Positions 20,204-29,960 of a stretch of 64,000 bases of DNA are shown here, piece by piece. The notes under the pieces were generated by a model that saw nothing but the letters and a program-made list of their open reading frames with translations, searched no databases and was not told the origin of the DNA. A program made the position numbers and the translations under genes. Origin of the DNA: Bacillus testis (lineage in GTDB: Bacteria; Bacillota; Bacilli; Bacillales; DSM-1321); the NCBI RefSeq assembly GCF_001243895.1, contig NZ_LN851186.1:3052981-3116980 (forward strand), given 5' to 3'. How positions within the stretch are numbered: position 1 is the first letter of the stretch; each line of letters opens with the position of its first letter.

Positions 20204-21135
20204 AATTTCGCAGACTCCGCCTTCACGTCATCGATCAATTTTTGCCCGCCTCGAGCTTTGATTGCTTCCGCCGCTTTCAAACCGATTGTTATAGGGTCTG
20301 TACCAGTGATCCGTTCTTTCAGGATGGTTTTCCCATCCGGGGTGCCCACCAATGCTGTCAGCGTCAATTGATCTTGGCCATCGCTTGTAGCGAAGCCGGC
20401 AATCGGCACTTGGCATCCTCCTTCCATGGCATCCAGGAAAGCCCGTTCCGCACGCACTGTACGATCTGTCACTGCAGATTCAAAAGCTTTAAGCCCATTC
20501 AGCAGTTCATGGTCATCGCTTCGGCACTCAATGGATAAAGCTCCTTGACCCACCGCCGGTACACAGATATCGCTGTCCAGGTGTTCCGTCACTACCTCCG
20601 AACTCCAGCCAAGGCGCGACAATCCGGCTGCTGCAAGAATAATGGCGTCATAGTCTTCATCCTGCAGCTTCTGCAATCTAGTATCAATATTCCCTCTGAT
20701 CCATTTGATCTCCAAGTCAGGGCGCACCGCCAAAATTTGTGCGCTTCTTCTAAGGCTGCTTGTACCGATGACGGCGCCTTCCTTCAACTCCTTCAAAGGA
20801 ATATGCCCTTTCGAAATAAGCGCGTCCCTGTGGTCTTCCCTTTCCGGGATACAGCCGATCGTCAATCCTTCCGGCAATATCGCTGGCATGTCCTTCATGC
20901 TATGTACAGCCATATCGATTTCTTTTGTCAGCATGGCGTGTTCAATTTCTTTGACGAACAGGCCTTTCCCTCCTACTTTGGATAGTGTCACATCGAGGAT
21001 CCGATCTCCCTTTGTCACAATCTCCTTGACCTCAAACTCGAATGGCAATCCCAAATCCTTCAATTGCTGAATGACCCAGTTTGTTTGGGTGAGAGCCAAT
21101 TTACTTCGTCTGGAACCGACTATAATTTTTCTCAT
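20200..21135 (-). CDS. hemC: Hydroxymethylbilane synthase (porphobilinogen deaminase)
   Basis: Polymerises four porphobilinogen units into hydroxymethylbilane, using a dipyrromethane cofactor bound to cysteine. That cysteine is in [12 protein letters not shown] near residue 241. The N-terminus [16 protein letters not shown], the [15 protein letters not shown] segment and the [13 protein letters not shown] segment are diagnostic. Length 311 is typical. The ATG has AGGAGG upstream and is nine bases from the end of hemX. Confidence 0.97.
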   Translation of the reverse strand: MRKIIVGSRRSKLALTQTNWVIQQLKDLGLPFEFEVKEIVTKGDRILDVTLSKVGGKGLFVKEIEHAMLTKEIDMAVHSMKDMPAILPEGLTIGCIPEREDHRDALISKGHIPLKELKEGAVIGTSSLRRSAQILAVRPDLEIKWIRGNIDTRLQKLQDEDYDAIILAAAGLSRLGWSSEVVTEHLDSDICVPAVGQGALSIECRSDDHELLNGLKAFESAVTDRTVRAERAFLDAMEGGCQVPIAGFATSDGQDQLTLTALVGTPDGKTILKERITGTDPITIGLKAAEAIKARGGQKLIDDVKAESAKL

Positions 21136-21144
21136 AATATCCTC

Positions 21145-21978
21145 CTATGCGTACCAAAAATGAAAGCCTGATAAACTACCAAATAAAAAGAAATTAACCA
21201 ACACAATGAGAAAAGCCAGGAGATTGATATAAGCAAGAGGTTTGCCATATAATTTCTCCCTTTGTTTTATATATAGATAGAAGCTGTACATAAGGATCAC
21301 AACGAATGACCCTACGATTTTCACATCAAGCCAGCTGACATTGGGCAACTTAATATGCGCCCATATCAATCCCAACACCAGCGCGATGAACAGCAACGGA
21401 ACACCAATCATATTCAGCATATATGACAGTTTTTCCAGCTGTGATAAATCCCCTAATCGTCTAAGGCGTTTCCCCCATTTCTTCCTTTTAAGCAAATCAT
21501 ACTGAATCAGGTATAGGAGGGAAAATACGCCCGAAAGCGTGAAAGCGCCATATGCCAAGATTGCGATCGTAACATGGATGAACAATAATTCCGATTCCAG
21601 CTGCCTAGCCATAATCTGCGATGACATTTGCTCTGGGGCAAAAGTGTGGATGGCCATGATGGTAAATCCCAATACATTGGTAAAAAAAACAATAAAATCG
21701 ATTCTCAGCCACCTATTGAGGATAAACGACAGGGAAATCAGCACCCACACATAAAAATAGAGCCCTTCAAAGATCGTCAATACAGGAAACCGCCCTGTTT
21801 TCACCACATATAGAAATAAAAAGATTGTTTGCAGTAACCAAACAATCGAAAGCAGCCAGAAGGCAAAATGGTTTGCCTTCCGATTTGTATGAAGAAAATC
21901 AATAAAATATAAAAGAACGCTCAAGGCATACAAAACGACTGCAGCTTCCTGGAACCTGGTTATCGAAATATCAAGCAT
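21145..21978 (-). CDS. hemX: HemX, membrane protein of the hem operon (CcsA-like)
   Basis: A 277-residue integral membrane protein with about eight hydrophobic segments and a pattern of the cytochrome c assembly (CcsA/CcmC) superfamily. In B. subtilis HemX lowers the amount of HemA and so tunes haem synthesis; that role is inferred here from position between hemA and hemC. Histidines between the membrane segments (HTFAPEQM, FIHVTIAILAYGAF, IWAHIKLPN) fit the superfamily. Confidence 0.93.
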   Translation of the reverse strand: MLDISITRFQEAAVVLYALSVLLYFIDFLHTNRKANHFAFWLLSIVWLLQTIFLFLYVVKTGRFPVLTIFEGLYFYVWVLISLSFILNRWLRIDFIVFFTNVLGFTIMAIHTFAPEQMSSQIMARQLESELLFIHVTIAILAYGAFTLSGVFSLLYLIQYDLLKRKKWGKRLRRLGDLSQLEKLSYMLNMIGVPLLFIALVLGLIWAHIKLPNVSWLDVKIVGSFVVILMYSFYLYIKQREKLYGKPLAYINLLAFLIVLVNFFLFGSLSGFHFWYA

Positions 21979-21995
21979 ATACGTTTTTCGTCCCT

Positions 21996-23339
21996 TTATA
22001 TTCGTATTGCTGCAGCAGGCATCTCCCTGCCTGTTGCGGATTGACGTTCAGGCTTCTCTTTGCCAGTTTTTACGGCACCTTCAATATTGAATATTTCCGC
22101 AAACTCGGCAAGGGCTTTTTCACGGTCGTTTCGTCCCGCTATTTCTTTGGCATAAAGGATAGGGTCCTTCAGCATCTGATTAATAATGCTTTTCGTGTGC
22201 TTGGATATGATTTTCCGCTCTCTTTCCGACAAATCAGGAAGCTTCCGCTCAAGGCTTTCCAATGTATCCGCCTGAATTGTGAGCGCCTTCTCGCGCAATG
22301 CTGAAATGACAGGGACAACACCCAACATGCCCATCCATTCATTATACAAAACGATTTCTTTCTCAATCATCACGGCAATCGCTTCAGCGGCAATTTTTCG
22401 TTCCTGCAAGTTTGCCTCAACAATGCCTTCAAGGTCATCGATATCATAAAGAAAGACACTTTCAATCTCAGACAATGCCGGATCAAGGTCGCGCGGTACG
22501 GCGATATCGACCATGAATAAAGGGCGCCCTTTCCGGAGCTTGGCGGCAGCGGCCATCAAGTCTTTCGTGATGACATATTCCTTGCTCCCTGTCGAAGAAA
22601 TCAGGATATCAGCTTCAAGCAATGCACATTGCAATTCGCGAAGCTCCATCGCTTTTCCAGAAAATTTCTCGGCCAAAACAATCGCTTTGGAATAGGTGCG
22701 GTTGATGACAGAAACTTTCTTGGCGCCGGCGCTGTATAAATTTTGGATAGCCAATTCGCCCATTTTCCCGGCGCCAATGACCAATACATTCTTGTTGTCA
22801 AGGCTGCCGAATATCTTCTTGGCCAATTCGACCGCCGCATAGCTGACTGAAACGGCATTCGTATTGATTTCCGTCTCAGAGTGGGCTCGTTTCGCCAATG
22901 TTAAAGCTTCCTTAAATAAATGATTGAAGATGGTTCCTATCGTCTTTTCTTCCTGTGCAAGTGTATAGCTCGACCGGACTTGGCCTAAAATCTGAGTTTC
23001 GCCCAAGATCATACTGTCCAGCCCGCAGCTTACTTGGAAGAGATGTTCAACCGCTGAATCGCCTTCATGGATGAACAAAAAAGGTGAAAAATCATCAATA
23101 GGCAAATCAAACCACTGGGATAGAAATTCCTTAATATAATAGCGCCCAGTATGGATTTGATCCACTACTGCATAAATTTCCGTACGGTTACATGTAGAAA
23201 GAATGACGTTTTCCAGTATGCTTTTTTTATGCTGCAGTGCCTTCATGGCATCAGCAAGCTCAGATTCATCAAATGATAAACGTTCTCGAATCTCAACAGG
23301 GGCAGTCTTATAATTTAAACCAACTGCAAGTATAAACAT
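21996..23339 (-). CDS. hemA: Glutamyl-tRNA reductase
   Basis: Reduces glutamyl-tRNA to glutamate-1-semialdehyde with NADPH, the first committed step of haem synthesis. The active-site cysteine is in [15 protein letters not shown] near residue 49; the NADPH-binding loop is [14 protein letters not shown]. At 447 residues it is full length, with the C-terminal dimerisation helix present. It is first in the operon. GGGGGTG lies upstream of the ATG. The N-terminus is the part that carries regulated-proteolysis signals in related bacteria. Confidence 0.97.
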   Translation of the reverse strand: MFILAVGLNYKTAPVEIRERLSFDESELADAMKALQHKKSILENVILSTCNRTEIYAVVDQIHTGRYYIKEFLSQWFDLPIDDFSPFLFIHEGDSAVEHLFQVSCGLDSMILGETQILGQVRSSYTLAQEEKTIGTIFNHLFKEALTLAKRAHSETEINTNAVSVSYAAVELAKKIFGSLDNKNVLVIGAGKMGELAIQNLYSAGAKKVSVINRTYSKAIVLAEKFSGKAMELRELQCALLEADILISSTGSKEYVITKDLMAAAAKLRKGRPLFMVDIAVPRDLDPALSEIESVFLYDIDDLEGIVEANLQERKIAAEAIAVMIEKEIVLYNEWMGMLGVVPVISALREKALTIQADTLESLERKLPDLSERERKIISKHTKSIINQMLKDPILYAKEIAGRNDREKALAEFAEIFNIEGAVKTGKEKPERQSATGREMPAAAIRI

Positions 23340-23645
23340 CCCTTTGTTCGCACCCCCACCAAAAAATTACATAGTTTTCTAATATAAGTATATCATTAAA
23401 GACCCATGAACTCTCTAAAAATTATGAACATATATTGACAGCAAGGCATACTAAGAAAGGGGCAGCCTGCTTGCCATCTTAAAATCACACTGCCTATAAA
23501 GCCTATTCAATGATAAACTATCTATATCGGCAACATGTGTATTTCTTTAAAACTTTATTACTAAATTAGAATGATTACTATCTAATAAATTATCAAACTG
23601 CAGATAGATGTTCAAGTAATCTGTTCCATTAAGAAAGGTGATCCT
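23340..23645. promoter_or_regulatory. Divergent control region hemA / small membrane gene, with PerR-like site
   Basis: No gene fits in this spacer. TTAGAATGATTACTA at 23566-23580 matches 12 of 15 positions of the PerR box TTATAATnATTATAA. The hemAXCDBL operon is PerR-controlled in B. subtilis, which makes the match worth noting, but it is 230 bases from hemA and an AT-rich region gives such matches by chance. AT-rich -10-like sequences (GATATACTT, TATATT) lie nearer to hemA. Confidence 0.3.
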
Positions 23646-24128
23646 ATGAAAACCCATAACCTCTTCTCTTCAGTCATATTAATCGGATTTGGCCTTTATT
23701 ATCTGTTAAGCCAATCCAGCGTCACTTTATTCGATGGTTTCTATAGCTGGCCCACTCTGCTTTGCATTGTCGGACTTGCTTTTCTTGCGCAGGCCTATAA
23801 AGCCAAACAATATGAATATATTCTTCCTGGCATCATTTTGCTTGGATTCGGAATCCACTTCCATGTTATTCAGAATTTTCATTTCTGGTCGGACAATATC
23901 GGAGTTTTCATACTGATCATCTCGCTCGGCCTTATGCTGCAGGCACAGAAAACCAATAAAGGGATGCTCCCCGGAATTCTTATATTAGCGATTGCCGTTT
24001 TTATCTTGTTTAATGATGCTTTTATGGAGACCCTTCATTCCACCGAGATGTTCGCTAATCAATCCGTCTCCCTGGTTCCTATAATTCTCCTTGGATTCGG
24101 GATCCTTGTTTTGTTCTTCAAAAAATAA
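23646..24128 (+). CDS. Integral membrane protein (LiaF/LiaI-like transmembrane region)
   Basis: A 160-residue protein made of about six hydrophobic segments arranged as repeated pairs (SVILIGFGLYYLLS, LPGIILLGFGIHF, IILLGFGILVLFFKK). The recurring LxGFG phrases are typical of the transmembrane part of LiaI/LiaF-like proteins. No catalytic motif is visible. It holds the place of ysxD of B. subtilis, between hemA and ysxC, but I cannot confirm homology by eye. AAAGGTG precedes the ATG. It is divergent from hemA. Confidence 0.7.
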   Translation: MKTHNLFSSVILIGFGLYYLLSQSSVTLFDGFYSWPTLLCIVGLAFLAQAYKAKQYEYILPGIILLGFGIHFHVIQNFHFWSDNIGVFILIISLGLMLQAQKTNKGMLPGILILAIAVFILFNDAFMETLHSTEMFANQSVSLVPIILLGFGILVLFFKK

Positions 24129-24211
24129 GCAGTTGCCGGCACCCAATTGTAATAAATGCACTCGCTTTCCGTTTTATGCCGAATATATATATAACAAGCA
24201 GAAAATAAACG

Positions 24212-24246
24212 CCAACACCTTCATATAGGACATGCAGGTGTTGGTA
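24212..24246 (+). other. Perfect 9-bp inverted repeat upstream of a small membrane gene
   Basis: CCAACACCT and AGGTGTTGG flank a 15-base loop. No T-run follows on the plus strand, so it does not look like a terminator for the gene upstream. It lies just before the binding site of the next small gene and may shape its leader. Confidence 0.4.
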
Positions 24247-24268
24247 TGAGCGAGGAGACAATATAACA

Positions 24269-24511
24269 TTGTGCAAGTATCGGGATATATGGTTCATCGC
24301 CATAACACTATTGGGCATTTTTGAATGGCTTCTGCTGTTTCATCTCCACCCCCAATATGCCAGCTTCATATGTGCATTATTGGTTATTTCATTCTTCATT
24401 CTGTTTAACAGCCTTTTCTTTATCGATGACAAGTTATCCTATTATCCATATTATGGACGGCTCTTGACTGCCTGCATACTAGAAGCTATTGTATTGCTGC
24501 TTATTTTTTGA
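24269..24511 (+). CDS. Small membrane protein, 80 aa
   Basis: Predicted from a TTG start with GAGGAG 11 bases upstream. The product has about three hydrophobic segments (IWFIAITLLGIFEWLLLF, FICALLVISFFILFNSLFF, LTACILEAIVLLLIF). No family recognised. It follows the 160-residue membrane protein on the same strand and may share its transcript. The unusual start and spacing lower confidence. Confidence 0.5.
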   Translation: MCKYRDIWFIAITLLGIFEWLLLFHLHPQYASFICALLVISFFILFNSLFFIDDKLSYYPYYGRLLTACILEAIVLLLIF

Positions 24512-24570
24512 GCGTTCAGCCCTGCCCTTGTTGAATCAATCGGGGACAGTTCTAATTCTTTGCGCAAACA

Positions 24571-24660
24571 ACAACTGATCAGCGGGATGGATCGCTTCCG
24601 GCTTTCCATTCCGCTGATCAAAAAAGAGACAGAACTCACTCCGAGTCCTGTCTCTTTTCA
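24571..24660 (-). terminator. Terminator region of lonA-ysxC (two hairpins)
   Basis: On the minus strand AAAAGAGACAG and CTGTCTCTTTTTT form a strong terminator at about 24621-24659, right behind ysxC. A second hairpin, TGATCAGCGG with CCGCTGATCA, lies next to it at about 24576-24619. The first hairpin has T-runs on both strands and can also end the plus-strand transcript. Confidence 0.8.
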
Positions 24661-24666
24661 TGTTTG

Positions 24667-25248
24667 TTACATAAATCCACGGATGGCTTTCCAAGCTTCC
24701 TCTTTGCCCAGTCCTGTCTCAGAAGAGAAAAGAATCAACTGGTCGCCTGTTTCAACCTGTAGGGTTTCACGGACGATTTTCAAGTGCTTCTGCCATTTTC
24801 CTTTTGGGATTTTATCCGCTTTCGTGGCTACGATGATGCAAGGGATATTATAATGCTTGAAAAAATCATACATCATAATATCATCCTTGCTGGGCGGATG
24901 GCGCAAATCGACAATTTGCAAAGCGGCACGAAGCTGTTCCCGCGTAGTCAAATACGTTTCGATCATCTTGCCCCATGCTGCACGCTCCGTCTTGGATACT
25001 TTTGCGAATCCGTAGCCTGGCACATCTACAAAATGCAGCATCTCATTAATAATGAAGAAGTTCAGTGTTTGTGTCTTTCCCGGCTTAGATGAAGTACGGG
25101 CAAGGCTCTTACGGTTGATCATCTTATTAATGAATGATGATTTACCTACATTCGATCTTCCAGCCAATGCGAATTCCGGCAATTGCGTATCCGGATATTG
25201 CTCTGGCTTAACTGCGCTAATGACAATATCCGCGCTAGTTACTTTCAT
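24667..25248 (-). CDS. ysxC: Ribosome biogenesis GTPase YsxC/EngB
   Basis: Essential GTPase needed for assembly of the 50S ribosomal subunit. G1 is [13 protein letters not shown]3 is DVPGYGFA, G4 is [11 protein letters not shown] and G5-like SSETG is near the C-terminus. Length 193 is normal. It lies directly behind lonA with one base between stop and start region, so the two are co-transcribed as in B. subtilis. AGGAGG precedes the ATG. Confidence 0.97.
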   Translation of the reverse strand: MKVTSADIVISAVKPEQYPDTQLPEFALAGRSNVGKSSFINKMINRKSLARTSSKPGKTQTLNFFIINEMLHFVDVPGYGFAKVSKTERAAWGKMIETYLTTREQLRAALQIVDLRHPPSKDDIMMYDFFKHYNIPCIIVATKADKIPKGKWQKHLKIVRETLQVETGDQLILFSSETGLGKEEAWKAIRGFM

Positions 25249-25249
25249 A

Positions 25250-27571
25250 CTATTTTCCTCCTGCCAATGCTAAAGCTAATACTTCGTCGACATTCGATAC
25301 AGGATAAAACTTCAAGTCTTTTCGGATACTTTCAGGAATATCTTCTATGTCTTTTTCGTTGTCTTTAGGAAGAATGATGGTCTTCAGCCCTGCGCGGTGC
25401 GCGCCGAGCGTCTTTTCCTTCAACCCTCCAATCGGAAGTACACGGCCTCTTAATGTAATTTCTCCGGTCATGCCTACTTCTTTCCGAATCGGCTTGCCTG
25501 TCAATGCCGATACAATGGCCGTTGCCATCGTTATGCCGGCCGACGGACCATCCTTAGGGACAGCCCCTTCAGGTACGTGTATGTGGATATCATACTTTTC
25601 ATAGAAATCCTCCTCAATGCCAAGATCAGCTGTTTTGGAGCGGACACAAGTCAAGGCGGCCTGCGCCGATTCTTTCATCACATCACCCAGCTTCCCTGTT
25701 AAAGAAAGCTTTCCTTTTCCCGGTGATAATGTAACTTCAATCTGAAGGGTATCCCCGCCGACAGTCGTATAGGCAAGACCAGTCGCAACTCCTACTGTAT
25801 CATCTTTTTCCGCCTGTCCATAGCGATATTGCTTTTTACCTAAAAATTCCTCGATATTTTTCACTGTAACGATTACACGCTTCTTCTCGCCTGATACAAT
25901 AATCCTTGCTGTTTTGCGGCAGATGTTGGCCAATTGGCGCTCAAGCCCCCTGACCCCCGCCTCGCGTGTATAGAAGCGGATCATATGCATGATCGCATCG
26001 TCTTTCATTTGAAGCTGTGATTTTTTCAACCCATTTTCTTTGATTTGCTTAGCCAATAAATGCTCTTTGGCGATATGAAGCTTTTCATACTCCGTATAAC
26101 CCGCTATCGTAATAATTTCCATGCGGTCGCGCAGCGGTCCCGGTATAGTGGCCAGGTTATTGGCAGTCGCGATGAACATGACGTTCGACAAATCATATGT
26201 TTCCTCAATATAATGATCGCTGAACGCATGATTCTGCTCGGGATCCAATACCTCCAACATAGCAGAGGATGGATCGCCGCGGAAATCATTCGACATCTTA
26301 TCGATTTCATCCAAAAGGAAGACCGGATTGTTGCTGCCTGCTTTCTTCATCCCCTGGATAATCCGTCCGGGCATAGCGCCAACATACGTGCGCCGATGGC
26401 CGCGAATTTCAGATTCATCGCGTACTCCGCCTAAAGAGACACGCACAAAATTGCGGTTCAACGAAGTGGCGATTGATCTCGCTAAACTGGTTTTCCCAAC
26501 ACCCGGCGGTCCTGCCAAGCAAAGGATCGGCCCTTTCAAGGATTGCGTCAACTGTTGTACAGCCAAATATTCCAATACGCGCTCTTTCACTTTTTCGAGT
26601 CCGTAATGTTCTTCATCCAAGATGCGCTCTGCTTTGCGCAAATCGTGGTCATCCTTTGTGGAGTGATTCCACGGAAGTGCCAGCAGCCAATCTATATATG
26701 TCCGGATAACAGAACTTTCCGCTGAGGTTGAAGGAATCTTTTCGTAGCGGTCCAACTCCTTCAGAGCTGTCAGCTTTACATGATCAGGCATTCCGGCCTG
26801 TTCGATTTTCTCAGCCAGTTCACTGACTTCGCCTGTTTTCCCTTCCTTTTCGCCAAGTTCCGTCTGGATTGCTTTCATTTGCTCCCGCAAATAATATTCC
26901 TTTTGCGTCCGTTCCATGGAGCGCTTGACGCGTTCACCGATTTTCTTTTCCAATTGAAGAATTTCTTTTTCATTATGAATATAATCAATTACAATGGATA
27001 GACGTTCTTTGACATCGATGGCCTCGAGCACCTCTTGTTTTCCTTTTAACTGAAGAGGCAAATGGGAGGCAACAATATCGGCTAATCGTCCTGGTTCTGT
27101 TATATCGGCAGTAGCACTGTAGATCTCATTGCTGTTCTTCTTGGCAGTCGTTATGTATTGCTTAAAGGAAGCAAGCAACGTTCTCATCAACGCTTCATGT
27201 TCAGCATCTTTTTCAACCGGATCTTCGAAAGTCTTCAAAGAAGCCGCCATATACGTATCGTGCTCAATGAAAGACAGAACCTCTGCACGCTTGATCCCTT
27301 CAACTAAAACACGGATTGTACCGTTTGGAAGTTTCAGCATCTGCTTTACTTTAGTCAGTGTTCCCATTCTATAGACATCATCTTCAGTCGGTTCGGAAAC
27401 CGCTGTATCCTTTTGCGTAGAAAGGAAAATAAGATGATCGTCTACCATCGCTTTCTCCAAAGCTTGAACAGATTTATCCCTTCCCACATCCAAATGCAAT
27501 ACCATCGATGGATATACGATCAAACCGCGTAATGGAAGGAGGGGAACGATGTATTCTTTTGTATTTGCCAT
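25250..27571 (-). CDS. lonA: ATP-dependent protease LonA
   Basis: Cytoplasmic AAA+ serine protease for damaged and regulatory proteins. The 773-residue chain has the N-terminal substrate domain ([21 protein letters not shown]), the AAA+ module with Walker [15 protein letters not shown] and Walker [10 protein letters not shown], and the C-terminal protease domain. The catalytic serine is in [13 protein letters not shown] and the lysine in [13 protein letters not shown]. The start has GGAGGTG upstream. It leads the lonA-ysxC unit. Confidence 0.98.
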   Translation of the reverse strand: MANTKEYIVPLLPLRGLIVYPSMVLHLDVGRDKSVQALEKAMVDDHLIFLSTQKDTAVSEPTEDDVYRMGTLTKVKQMLKLPNGTIRVLVEGIKRAEVLSFIEHDTYMAASLKTFEDPVEKDAEHEALMRTLLASFKQYITTAKKNSNEIYSATADITEPGRLADIVASHLPLQLKGKQEVLEAIDVKERLSIVIDYIHNEKEILQLEKKIGERVKRSMERTQKEYYLREQMKAIQTELGEKEGKTGEVSELAEKIEQAGMPDHVKLTALKELDRYEKIPSTSAESSVIRTYIDWLLALPWNHSTKDDHDLRKAERILDEEHYGLEKVKERVLEYLAVQQLTQSLKGPILCLAGPPGVGKTSLARSIATSLNRNFVRVSLGGVRDESEIRGHRRTYVGAMPGRIIQGMKKAGSNNPVFLLDEIDKMSNDFRGDPSSAMLEVLDPEQNHAFSDHYIEETYDLSNVMFIATANNLATIPGPLRDRMEIITIAGYTEYEKLHIAKEHLLAKQIKENGLKKSQLQMKDDAIMHMIRFYTREAGVRGLERQLANICRKTARIIVSGEKKRVIVTVKNIEEFLGKKQYRYGQAEKDDTVGVATGLAYTTVGGDTLQIEVTLSPGKGKLSLTGKLGDVMKESAQAALTCVRSKTADLGIEEDFYEKYDIHIHVPEGAVPKDGPSAGITMATAIVSALTGKPIRKEVGMTGEITLRGRVLPIGGLKEKTLGAHRAGLKTIILPKDNEKDIEDIPESIRKDLKFYPVSNVDEVLALALAGGK

Positions 27572-27603
27572 GCCTGGACACCTCCATAATCATTTCTGTA
27601 TAG

Positions 27604-27632
27604 TTATACCTTATCAGTATCGGCTATTCCAA
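27604..27632 (-). promoter_or_regulatory. Candidate SigA promoter of lonA
   Basis: On the minus strand TTGGAA and TATAAC are 18 bases apart, about 35 bases before the lonA ribosome binding site. I found no convincing CtsR operator. Confidence 0.45.
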
Positions 27633-27646
27633 GCCGCCTGATGGTC

Positions 27647-27690
27647 AGTTGAACCAATCGGGTTGGAATAATACTGCCCCTCATGGGAAA
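27647..27690 (-). repeat. Dispersed hairpin repeat, small decayed fragment
   Basis: On the minus strand GGCAGTATTATTCCAACC is followed by CGATTGGTTCAAC, matching the centre of the repeat family (GCGCCAGTAAGAATCCGATT, then GGTTCAAC). The flanking hairpin arms are gone. Confidence 0.4.
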
Positions 27691-27744
27691 ATACCGCTTC
27701 TGGCGAAATGAATCGCTTTTTTTATAACAAGCATTTCACGATCT

Positions 27745-27951
27745 GTGGCGGCTGCAGTAACAGCCCTTTTAGCAACCGCTTGTATGAAAACAGTTGTTGC
27801 GATTGCTTATGTAGACAGTCTTTTAACAATTCTAACGTATTTAACAGATAGTGTCTATTACATACTCATCACAGCAATCGAACAGCTTGTACCCGTAATG
27901 GAAAGCATTCCGGCCAAAGGAAGTAATTCGTGTATCTGCAAGAAAGACTGA
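27745..27951 (+). CDS. Possible small hydrophobic protein, 68 aa (doubtful)
   Basis: An open frame from a GTG between lonA and lonB encodes a mostly hydrophobic peptide (VTALLATACMKTVVAIAY, LLTILTYLTDSVYYILITAI) with a short cysteine-containing tail. No ribosome binding site stands before the GTG. A weak hairpin with a T-run follows at about 27946-27976. It may be a real small membrane protein or a chance frame. Confidence 0.25.
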   Translation: MAAAVTALLATACMKTVVAIAYVDSLLTILTYLTDSVYYILITAIEQLVPVMESIPAKGSNSCICKKD

Positions 27952-27984
27952 CTCAGTATCGAATCAGCCTTTTTCACTTTACCC

Positions 27985-28133
27985 CATTCTAACTGGCGAT
28001 TAAGACTCCCACTTCATCTGATGCGCGAAACGAAATGGTAAGTGGACGATCAAGCGCCAGTAAGAATTCGATTGGTTTAACCAATGATCGGTGGGAAATG
28101 AATAAAAATTCCCACCGATCAAAGTTTCACTTT
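27985..28133 (+). repeat. Dispersed hairpin repeat, best copy A
   Basis: The most regular copy. Left hairpin: TTCTAACTGGCG (27987-27998) pairs with CGCCAGTAAGAA (28055-28066), with a single A-A mismatch; CCACTT and AAGTGG extend it inside. Middle: ATTGGTTTAACCAAT (28071-28085) is a near-perfect palindrome. Right hairpin: GATCGGTGGGAA (28086-28097) pairs perfectly over 12 bases with TTCCCACCGATC (28109-28120). TTCACTTTA occurs on both edges (27973-27981 and 28125-28133). The right edge overlaps the lonB TAA stop codon. Confidence 0.9.
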
Positions 28134-29802
28134 ATAGCATATTTTCTTTTGGAAATGTCTTAACGATGGTATCCAGGTCCCCTGCCTGCTCAGTGTCCCG
28201 CTTAAGGGCATGCTGCAATACTTCTTTAAATGAAGTGACAGGGATAATCGTCAAGTCACTGAATTCCTTCAACATACTTTGCATATTTTCCTCGGGGATG
28301 ATAACCGTCTTCACTCCCGCTTTTTGGGCTGCCTTCACCTTCGGATAAACCCCGCCAATCGGTTTGACCCCGCCGTGAACGCTAATTTCGCCTGTCATGG
28401 CCACCGTTCTGTGAATCGGTATCTTATAGATTGCCGAATAGATACACGTCGCCATAGCAATCCCTGCCGACGGCCCATCAATCGGGACACCTCCCGGAAA
28501 ATTCACATGGATATCGAACGAATCAGCGGGAACCCCCATGGAACGGAGTACGGTGACCACATTTTCAACTGAACTCCTGGCCATGCTTTTTCGCCGTATA
28601 GATTTTCCGCTGCCTCCTATGCTTTCCTCCTCCACAATCCCAGTGATATTAATCGTCCCTTTCTCTTCTGATGGAATGACTGCTACTTCAATCTCCAATA
28701 AGGAACCGCTGTTTGGGCCATAAACTGCAAGACCGTTGATCAATCCAACCTTGGACGTTTCTCCGATTTTTTTATCCATTCGCGGCGTCAATTGGCTGCT
28801 GTGGACAATCCATTCGATTTCTTCATCGAACACTTCATTGCGCTTATTGGTTATTGCCAAACCTGCAGCAATCTGCACCATATTGACTGCTTCCCTGCCA
28901 TTGCGCGCATAATCGCCCAGAATCCTGAATCCTTTCTCGGTCATTTGCAATTTGACTTTTTCTGCCGCATTTTGAGCAACAGAAATAACCTCTTCATGCT
29001 CCAATTCCCGGAAAAATACTTCCATACAACGTGACCTGATGGCCGGAGGGATCTCATTCGGCGTTCGCGTGGTCGCTCCTATCAAGCGAAAATCAGCTGG
29101 CAGCCCATTTTTAAAAATATCGTGGATATGTAAAGGGATCTGTTGATTCTCTTCTGAGTAATAAGCACTTTCAAAAAAAACTTTCCGGTCTTCAAGCACT
29201 TTGAGCAGTTTATTCATTTGTATGGAATGCAATTCCCCGATTTCATCAATAAATAATATACCACCATGGGCATTAGAGACCGCACCTTGCTTCGGTTGCG
29301 GAATACCCGCTTGGCCCATCGCCCCGGCCCCCTGATAAATTGGATCATGAACCGAACCGATAAGCGGATCAGCTATCCCTCTTTCATCGAATCTTGCAGT
29401 GGTAGCATCCAGTTCAACAAAGACAGCGCTTTTTCTGAAAGGAGATTGGATGTATTTTTTGGCTTCTTCCAGAACCAAACGGGCAGCTGCCGTTTTTCCG
29501 ACCCCAGGCGGTCCATAAATAATGACGTGCTGCGGGTTTGGCCCGCAAATAGCCGCTTTTAAAGCCTTGATTCCATCTTCCTGTCCGATAATTTCTTTAA
29601 ACGAAGCGGGACGTACTTTTTCCGCCAAAGGCTGCGACAATGATATCTCCCGCATTTTCTTCAATTGTTCCATCTCTTTTTTCGATTCTCGGTCTATGGT
29701 TACCTTTTGAGCCCTTTGCCCCTTGAGCAAATTAAGAAAATACATGCCGATAATAATACCAAAAAACATCTGTATGATGACCATTACTGTAACCCAACTC
29801 AT
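28132..29802 (-). CDS. lonB: Sporulation-associated protease LonB
   Basis: Lon-type AAA+ protease; in B. subtilis it is made in the forespore. The 556-residue chain starts with one membrane segment (VMVIIQMFFGIIIGMYFLNLL), followed by an AAA+ domain with Walker [16 protein letters not shown] and Walker B ILFIDEIGEL. The C-terminal protease domain has the serine in IDGPSAGIAMATC and the lysine in GGVYPKVKAAQKAG. It lies between clpX and lonA, as in B. subtilis. AGGAGGG precedes the ATG. Confidence 0.96.
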   Translation of the reverse strand: MSWVTVMVIIQMFFGIIIGMYFLNLLKGQRAQKVTIDRESKKEMEQLKKMREISLSQPLAEKVRPASFKEIIGQEDGIKALKAAICGPNPQHVIIYGPPGVGKTAAARLVLEEAKKYIQSPFRKSAVFVELDATTARFDERGIADPLIGSVHDPIYQGAGAMGQAGIPQPKQGAVSNAHGGILFIDEIGELHSIQMNKLLKVLEDRKVFFESAYYSEENQQIPLHIHDIFKNGLPADFRLIGATTRTPNEIPPAIRSRCMEVFFRELEHEEVISVAQNAAEKVKLQMTEKGFRILGDYARNGREAVNMVQIAAGLAITNKRNEVFDEEIEWIVHSSQLTPRMDKKIGETSKVGLINGLAVYGPNSGSLLEIEVAVIPSEEKGTINITGIVEEESIGGSGKSIRRKSMARSSVENVVTVLRSMGVPADSFDIHVNFPGGVPIDGPSAGIAMATCIYSAIYKIPIHRTVAMTGEISVHGGVKPIGGVYPKVKAAQKAGVKTVIIPEENMQSMLKEFSDLTIIPVTSFKEVLQHALKRDTEQAGDLDTIVKTFPKENML

Positions 29803-29842
29803 CCTTTTCCCTCCTGAACATTACTCTATGCGAATATTCACT

Positions 29843-29871
29843 AGTATCGCCTTTTCATGGAAAAAATAATC
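29843..29871 (-). promoter_or_regulatory. Candidate SigF-type promoter of lonB
   Basis: On the minus strand the -10 GGCGATACT (29843-29851) fits the SigF pattern GGnnAnAnT exactly. A weaker -35 GATTA (29867-29871) lies 15 bases upstream. The distance to the lonB start is about 40 bases. SigF control of lonB is known in B. subtilis. Confidence 0.5.
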
Positions 29872-29914
29872 GCCGAATCAGGAAAACTCCCGGAAAGGAA
29901 TTCAATGGATTTTA

Positions 29915-29948
29915 GTAAAAAAAAAGAAGGACTGAGATCAGCCCTCCC
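29915..29948 (-). terminator. Rho-independent terminator of clpX
   Basis: On the minus strand AGGGCTGA pairs with TCAGTCCT around a short loop, followed by a run of nine T residues. It comes shortly after the clpX stop. Confidence 0.8.
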
Positions 29949-29960
29949 CTTTAATTTGCA

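Noticed and set aside
27604..27680. CtsR operator before lonA
   Set aside because: GGTTCAACTGACC only superficially resembles the tandem heptad and belongs to a repeat fragment.
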